Below the pieces are notes generated by a model. That model had not been told where the DNA came from. It was given only the letters and a program-made list of their open reading frames with translations, and did no database searches. The translations under genes were made by a program, and so were the position numbers. Below are positions 7,041 through 9,704 of a stretch of DNA of 9,704 bases, one piece after another. How positions within the stretch are numbered: the first letter of the stretch is position 1; every line of letters begins with the position of its first letter. The stretch is from an uncultured Frankiales bacterium. Lineage in GTDB: Bacteria > Actinomycetota > Actinomycetes > Mycobacteriales > SCTD01. The DNA lies in the NCBI GenBank assembly GCA_946479905.1, contig CAMLIA010000164.1:1-9704 (forward strand), in the 5' to 3' direction.

Positions 7041-7130
7041 GGCCCGATCGGATGCGGGGCCTAGTCAGGAACGCCTAGTCCGAAGTGCTCAGGCTGGACG
7101 ATGCGGGCCGACCTACCGTCAGCGCATCCG
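7041..7130. repeat. Short repeats in the divergent hydrolase/GGDEF intergenic region
   Basis: The 169-bp gap 6981-7149 contains several short repeats. CCTAGTC occurs twice as a direct repeat (7060-7066 and 7074-7080, 14 bases start to start). CCGATCGG is a perfect 8-bp palindrome (7044-7051). CGGATGCG (7049-7056) is repeated inverted as CGCATCCG (7123-7130). They lie between the two divergent candidate promoters and could be regulator sites, but each is short enough to arise by chance in such G+C-rich DNA. Confidence 0.3.
7114..7119 (+). promoter_or_regulatory. Candidate -10 element for the GGDEF gene
   Basis: TACCGT fits TANNNT and lies 30 bases before ATG 7150, leaving room for a short leader that carries the ribosome binding site. 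No clear -35 is seen at 16-18 bases upstream; CTGGAC at 7094-7099 is too close. Weak call. Confidence 0.3.
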
Positions 7131-7137
7131 CTCCTCC

Positions 7138-7144
7138 GAAGGGA
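7138..7144 (+). promoter_or_regulatory. Ribosome binding site of the GGDEF gene
   Basis: GAAGGGA lies 5 bases before ATG 7150 and fixes the start of the response regulator. The same heptamer precedes the divergent hydrolase gene. Confidence 0.7.
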
Positions 7145-7149
7145 ACCTC

Positions 7150-8037
7150 ATGGCAGGGCCTGACGACCTCACCGGGCGCATCCTGCTGGTCGAGGACGAC
7201 GACATCGCGCGGGCCGGGCTCGCCCGCTCGCTGCGGGCCCTGGGGCACGTCGTCGCGGAGGCGTCCGACGCCGCCCAGGCCCTGGAGTGGATGGGCAGCT
7301 GGCCGCCGGACATGGTCCTGCTGGACCGGTTCCTGCCGGACGGCGACGGGCTGGCCCTGCTGTCCCGCATCAAGGGCGATGCGCTCACCCGGGACGTGCC
7401 GGTCGTGCTCATGACGACCGCGGAGGAGCGCGCCTTCGTCGTCGAGGGACTGCGCAGCGGTGCCTACGACTACCTCACCACGCCGTTCGTCGCCGAGGAG
7501 GTGCACGCCCGCACGCAGGCGGCGCTGCGCACCAAGGCGCTGCTGGACGAGCTGCGGGCGCTGGCGGCGTACGACCCGCTCACCGGGCTGCGCAACCCCC
7601 GTGGCGTCACCCAGCAGCTCAGCACCTGGCGGGCGCACTGCCGGCGGCACAACGCGCCGGTCACGGTCGCGATGCTCGACATCACGGGGCTCAAGCGCGT
7701 CAACGAGGAGCACTCCTACGAGGCCGGCGACCGGGTGCTGCGGGCCGTCGCGGAGCAGCTGCAGGCCTGCGTCCGCGCCGAGGACGTGGTCGGGCGGTGG
7801 GGCGGCGACGAGTTCCTCGTGCTGCTGCCGCGCGCGGACGCGAGCACGGCGGTCGCGCTCGTCGAGCGGGTGAACACCCGGCTGGCCGGCCAGCAGCTGC
7901 TGCCCGACCGCCCCATCACGCTGCGCGCCGGGGTCGCCGTGGCCGGGCCGAGCGACACCGAGGACGACGAGCACCTGCTCGGCCGGGCGGCCGTCTCGCT
8001 GCTGCAGCGGCGCGGACCCGCGCGCCAGCTCGCCTGA
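7150..8037 (+). CDS. Response regulator with GGDEF diguanylate cyclase output domain
   Basis: This 295-residue cytoplasmic protein joins a receiver domain (about 10-125) to a GGDEF domain (about 140-290), the PleD/WspR-like layout that makes c-di-GMP from two GTP. The receiver has the acidic cluster E15-D16-D17, phospho-acceptor D59 in MVLLDRFLPDGDG and switch T89. The usual lysine before Pro-Phe is replaced: YLTTPF has T111 where KPF is expected. The linker is LLDELRALAAYDPLTGL. In the cyclase domain D177 and D220 match the metal ligands, and N185 and D194 the guanine contacts. GRWGGDEF (215-222) is the intact signature, and RAED (209-212), five residues before it, is an intact inhibitory I-site. 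DITGLKRVNEEHSYEAGD departs from the usual DIDxFKxxND..GH..GD. No cognate kinase or HD/EAL partner is adjacent. It is divergent from the hydrolase gene, so a role in polysaccharide control is possible but unproven. Confidence 0.92.
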   Translation: MAGPDDLTGRILLVEDDDIARAGLARSLRALGHVVAEASDAAQALEWMGSWPPDMVLLDRFLPDGDGLALLSRIKGDALTRDVPVVLMTTAEERAFVVEGLRSGAYDYLTTPFVAEEVHARTQAALRTKALLDELRALAAYDPLTGLRNPRGVTQQLSTWRAHCRRHNAPVTVAMLDITGLKRVNEEHSYEAGDRVLRAVAEQLQACVRAEDVVGRWGGDEFLVLLPRADASTAVALVERVNTRLAGQQLLPDRPITLRAGVAVAGPSDTEDDEHLLGRAAVSLLQRRGPARQLA

Positions 8038-8066
8038 GCGACCGCCGAGGTCCGCCGAACGGGTGC

Positions 8067-8095
8067 TTGCAATTGTTACCAGCGGGTAGCACCAT
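8067..8095 (+). promoter_or_regulatory. Candidate promoter of the acyl-CoA dehydrogenase gene
   Basis: TTGCAA (8067-8072) and CACCAT (8090-8095) are separated by 17 bases and could be -35 and -10 elements; the -10 is a poor match. The spacer is filled almost exactly by the first palindromic repeat, as expected for a repressed promoter. Confidence 0.35.
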
Positions 8096-8114
8096 GATGT
8101 TACCGGCGAGTACA
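8075..8114. promoter_or_regulatory. Tandem operator-like repeat before the acyl-CoA dehydrogenase gene
   Basis: GTTACCAGCGGGTAGC (8075-8090) and GTTACCGGCGAGTACA (8099-8114) are two copies of one element, 24 bases start to start, identical at 12 of 16 positions. Each is an imperfect palindrome of the form GTTACC-N4-GGTAAC, the first copy being the better. One copy sits between the probable -35 and -10 and the other covers the expected transcription start. This spacing suits a dimeric repressor such as a TetR-type fatty-acid regulator; the regulator itself is not in the window. Confidence 0.5.
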
Positions 8115-8134
8115 GCGCCTCGACCCCTCCCCTC

Positions 8135-8140
8135 AAGGAG
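8135..8140 (+). promoter_or_regulatory. Ribosome binding site of the acyl-CoA dehydrogenase gene
   Basis: AAGGAG lies 9 bases before ATG 8150 and is the strongest Shine-Dalgarno sequence in the window. It fixes the start of the dehydrogenase. Confidence 0.8.
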
Positions 8141-8149
8141 CACGCCCCG

Positions 8150-9704
8150 ATGGGCCACTACAAGAGCAACCTGCGCGACATCGAGTTCAACCTCTTCGAG
8201 GTCTTCGGTGCGGACCAGACCCTGGGCCAGGGCCCGTACAGCAACCTGGACAAGGACAGCGCCCGCGACGTCCTCAAGGAGGTCGCCCGGCTCGCGGAGA
8301 ACGACCTCGCGGCCTCCTTCGTCGACGGCGACCGCATCCCCCCGGTCTTCGACAAGGACGCCGGGACGGTGACCCTGCCGGCCTCGTTCCTCAAGAGCTA
8401 CGAGGCCTACCACCAGGGCGGCTGGGACCGCTTCCCCCTCCGCGAGGAGCTCGGTGGCGTCGGCGCACCGCCCAGCCTGCTGTGGGCGGTGTCGGAGATG
8501 ATCCTCGGCGCCAACCCGGCGATCTACATGTACTCGAGCGGCCCGGCGTTCGCGCAGATCCTGCACGCCAACGGCACGGCCGAGCAGAAGAAGTTCGCGG
8601 AGCTGGCCATCGAGCGCGGCTGGGGCGCCACCATGGTGCTCACCGAGCCCGACGCGGGCTCCGACGTCGGCGCCGGCCGTGCGACCGCCCACCAGCAGCC
8701 CGACGGCAGCTGGCACATCGAGGGCGTGAAGCGCTTCATCACGAGCGCCGAGTGGGACTGGCCGGAGAACATCTTCCACCTCGTCCTCGCCCGCCCGGTC
8801 GGGGTCGAGGGCCACGGCGGCCCGGGCACCAAGGGCCTCAGCCTGTTCCTCGTCCCGAAGTACCACGTCGACCTCGAGACCGGTGAGCTCGGCGAGCGCA
8901 ACGGCGTCTACGTCACCAACGTCGAGAAGAAGATGGGCCTGAAGGTCTCCACGACCTGCGAGCTCACCTTCGGCGAGAAGCACCCGGCGATCGGCACGCT
9001 CGTCGGCGACGTGCACGACGGCATCGCGCAGATGTTCCAGGTCATCGAGTACGCCCGGATGATGGTCGGCACCAAGGCGATCGCCACGCTGTCGACCGGC
9101 TACCTCAACGCGCTGGAGTACGCCAAGATCCGCGTGCAGGGCCCGGACCTCACGCAGATGACCGACAAGGCCGCCCCGCGTGTGACGATCACCCACCACC
9201 CGGACGTCCGCCTCATGCTGATGCGCCAGAAGGCCTGGGCCGAGGGGATGCGCGCGCTCGTCCTCTACACCGCGACCATCCAGGACAAGGTGGAGGTCAA
9301 CCACGCGACCGGCGTGGAGGACACCATGCCCGCGCGGCTCAACGACCTGCTGCTGCCGATCGTCAAGGGCTACGGCTCGGAGAAGTCCTACGAGCTGCTC
9401 GCGACCTCGCTGCAGGTCTTCGGCGGCTCCGGCTTCACCCAGGACTACCCGATCGAGCAGTACATCCGGGACGCCAAGATCGACACCCTGTACGAGGGCA
9501 CGACGACGATCCAGGGCATGGACCTGTTCTTCCGCAAGATCGTGCGCGACCAGGGACAGGCGCTCGGCACCCTCGCGGCCGAGATCCAGGAGTTCGCCAA
9601 GGGCGACAGCGGCAACGGCACCCTCGCGCGGGAGCGCGAGCTGCTCGCCCAGGCGCTGGAGGACGTCCAGGGCATCGTCGGCCACAGCGTCAACGAGCTG
9701 ATGG
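8150..9704 (+). CDS. FadE5-like acyl-CoA dehydrogenase, C-terminus outside window
   Basis: This FAD enzyme catalyses alpha,beta-dehydrogenation of acyl-CoA, the first step of fatty-acid beta-oxidation, passing electrons to an electron-transfer flavoprotein. I read 518 residues with no stop before the window ends; FadE5-type proteins are about 600 residues, so about 90 are missing. The start ([19 protein letters not shown]) is the special N-terminal domain of this long subfamily. [15 protein letters not shown] (about 162-176) and [11 protein letters not shown] (194-204) are the FAD/substrate-binding stretches of the middle domain. [18 protein letters not shown] (424-441) is the C-terminal helical-domain signature. 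E449 in [10 protein letters not shown] fits the catalytic base seen near this position in mycobacterial FadE5. The remaining part should be the extra C-terminal domain. It has its own promoter region with tandem operator-like repeats and is not functionally linked to the polysaccharide genes. Acyl-chain range is not predictable. Confidence 0.93.
   Translation, partial: MGHYKSNLRDIEFNLFEVFGADQTLGQGPYSNLDKDSARDVLKEVARLAENDLAASFVDGDRIPPVFDKDAGTVTLPASFLKSYEAYHQGGWDRFPLREELGGVGAPPSLLWAVSEMILGANPAIYMYSSGPAFAQILHANGTAEQKKFAELAIERGWGATMVLTEPDAGSDVGAGRATAHQQPDGSWHIEGVKRFITSAEWDWPENIFHLVLARPVGVEGHGGPGTKGLSLFLVPKYHVDLETGELGERNGVYVTNVEKKMGLKVSTTCELTFGEKHPAIGTLVGDVHDGIAQMFQVIEYARMMVGTKAIATLSTGYLNALEYAKIRVQGPDLTQMTDKAAPRVTITHHPDVRLMLMRQKAWAEGMRALVLYTATIQDKVEVNHATGVEDTMPARLNDLLLPIVKGYGSEKSYELLATSLQVFGGSGFTQDYPIEQYIRDAKIDTLYEGTTTIQGMDLFFRKIVRDQGQALGTLAAEIQEFAKGDSGNGTLARERELLAQALEDVQGIVGHSVNELM

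Noticed and set aside
8038..8075. Search for a terminator of the GGDEF gene between its stop and the next promoter.
   Set aside because: No stem followed by T residues was found; the end of that transcript cannot be placed.
7916..9685. A minus-strand open frame of nearly 590 codons at the right end.
   Set aside because: It is antisense to the acyl-CoA dehydrogenase, whose motifs and strong ribosome site are unambiguous; the antisense translation is Val/Leu/Asp/Arg-rich without a recognisable fold.

Overview
The window is very G+C-rich, densely coded DNA. It has strong third-position G/C bias, GTG starts and stop/start overlaps, and a mycobacterial-type FadE5-like acyl-CoA dehydrogenase at one end. 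Together these indicate a high-GC actinobacterium (Actinomycetota); the genus cannot be told from the sequence alone. Eight protein-coding genes can be supported, two of them cut by the window edges. No RNA genes, CRISPR arrays or insertion sequences were seen, and no stretch without a gene exceeds 170 bp.

Region 1 (1-5038, minus strand) is a compact surface or exopolysaccharide operon. In transcription order it holds a family 2 glycosyltransferase (5038-4127), a Wzz/YveK-like polysaccharide co-polymerase without a kinase domain (4149-3511), a multi-membrane-span Wzy/O-antigen-ligase-type polymerase (3501-1741), a second family 2 glycosyltransferase (1744-932) and a family 4 (GT-B) glycosyltransferase (935-1, C-terminus outside the window). 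Three of the four junctions overlap, and two of these are 4-base GTGA stop/start overlaps. The polymerase has an unusual C-terminal exported domain between two membrane segments that looks topologically like a second co-polymerase module.

Region 2 (5063-6980) continues the polysaccharide theme. A third family 2 glycosyltransferase starts only 24 bp from the divergent first gene of the operon, apparently from a leaderless promoter. It ends 1 bp from the stop codon of a convergent, Sec-exported GH113-like glycoside hydrolase. The likely picture is that the glycosyltransferases build a repeat unit, the polymerase and co-polymerase extend it outside the membrane, and the hydrolase trims or releases the polymer. 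No flippase, initiating sugar-phosphate transferase or tyrosine kinase lies in the window.

Region 3 (6981-8037) holds a 169-bp divergent intergenic region with short repeats, then a response regulator with a GGDEF (diguanylate cyclase) output domain. Its receiver lacks the usual switch lysine, while the GGDEF motif and the inhibitory I-site are intact. Its position back-to-back with the hydrolase suggests, but does not prove, c-di-GMP control of the polysaccharide.

Region 4 (8038-9704) is a separate unit. A 112-bp intergenic region carries two tandem copies of an imperfect palindrome over a probable promoter, followed by a FadE5-like acyl-CoA dehydrogenase that runs off the right edge.
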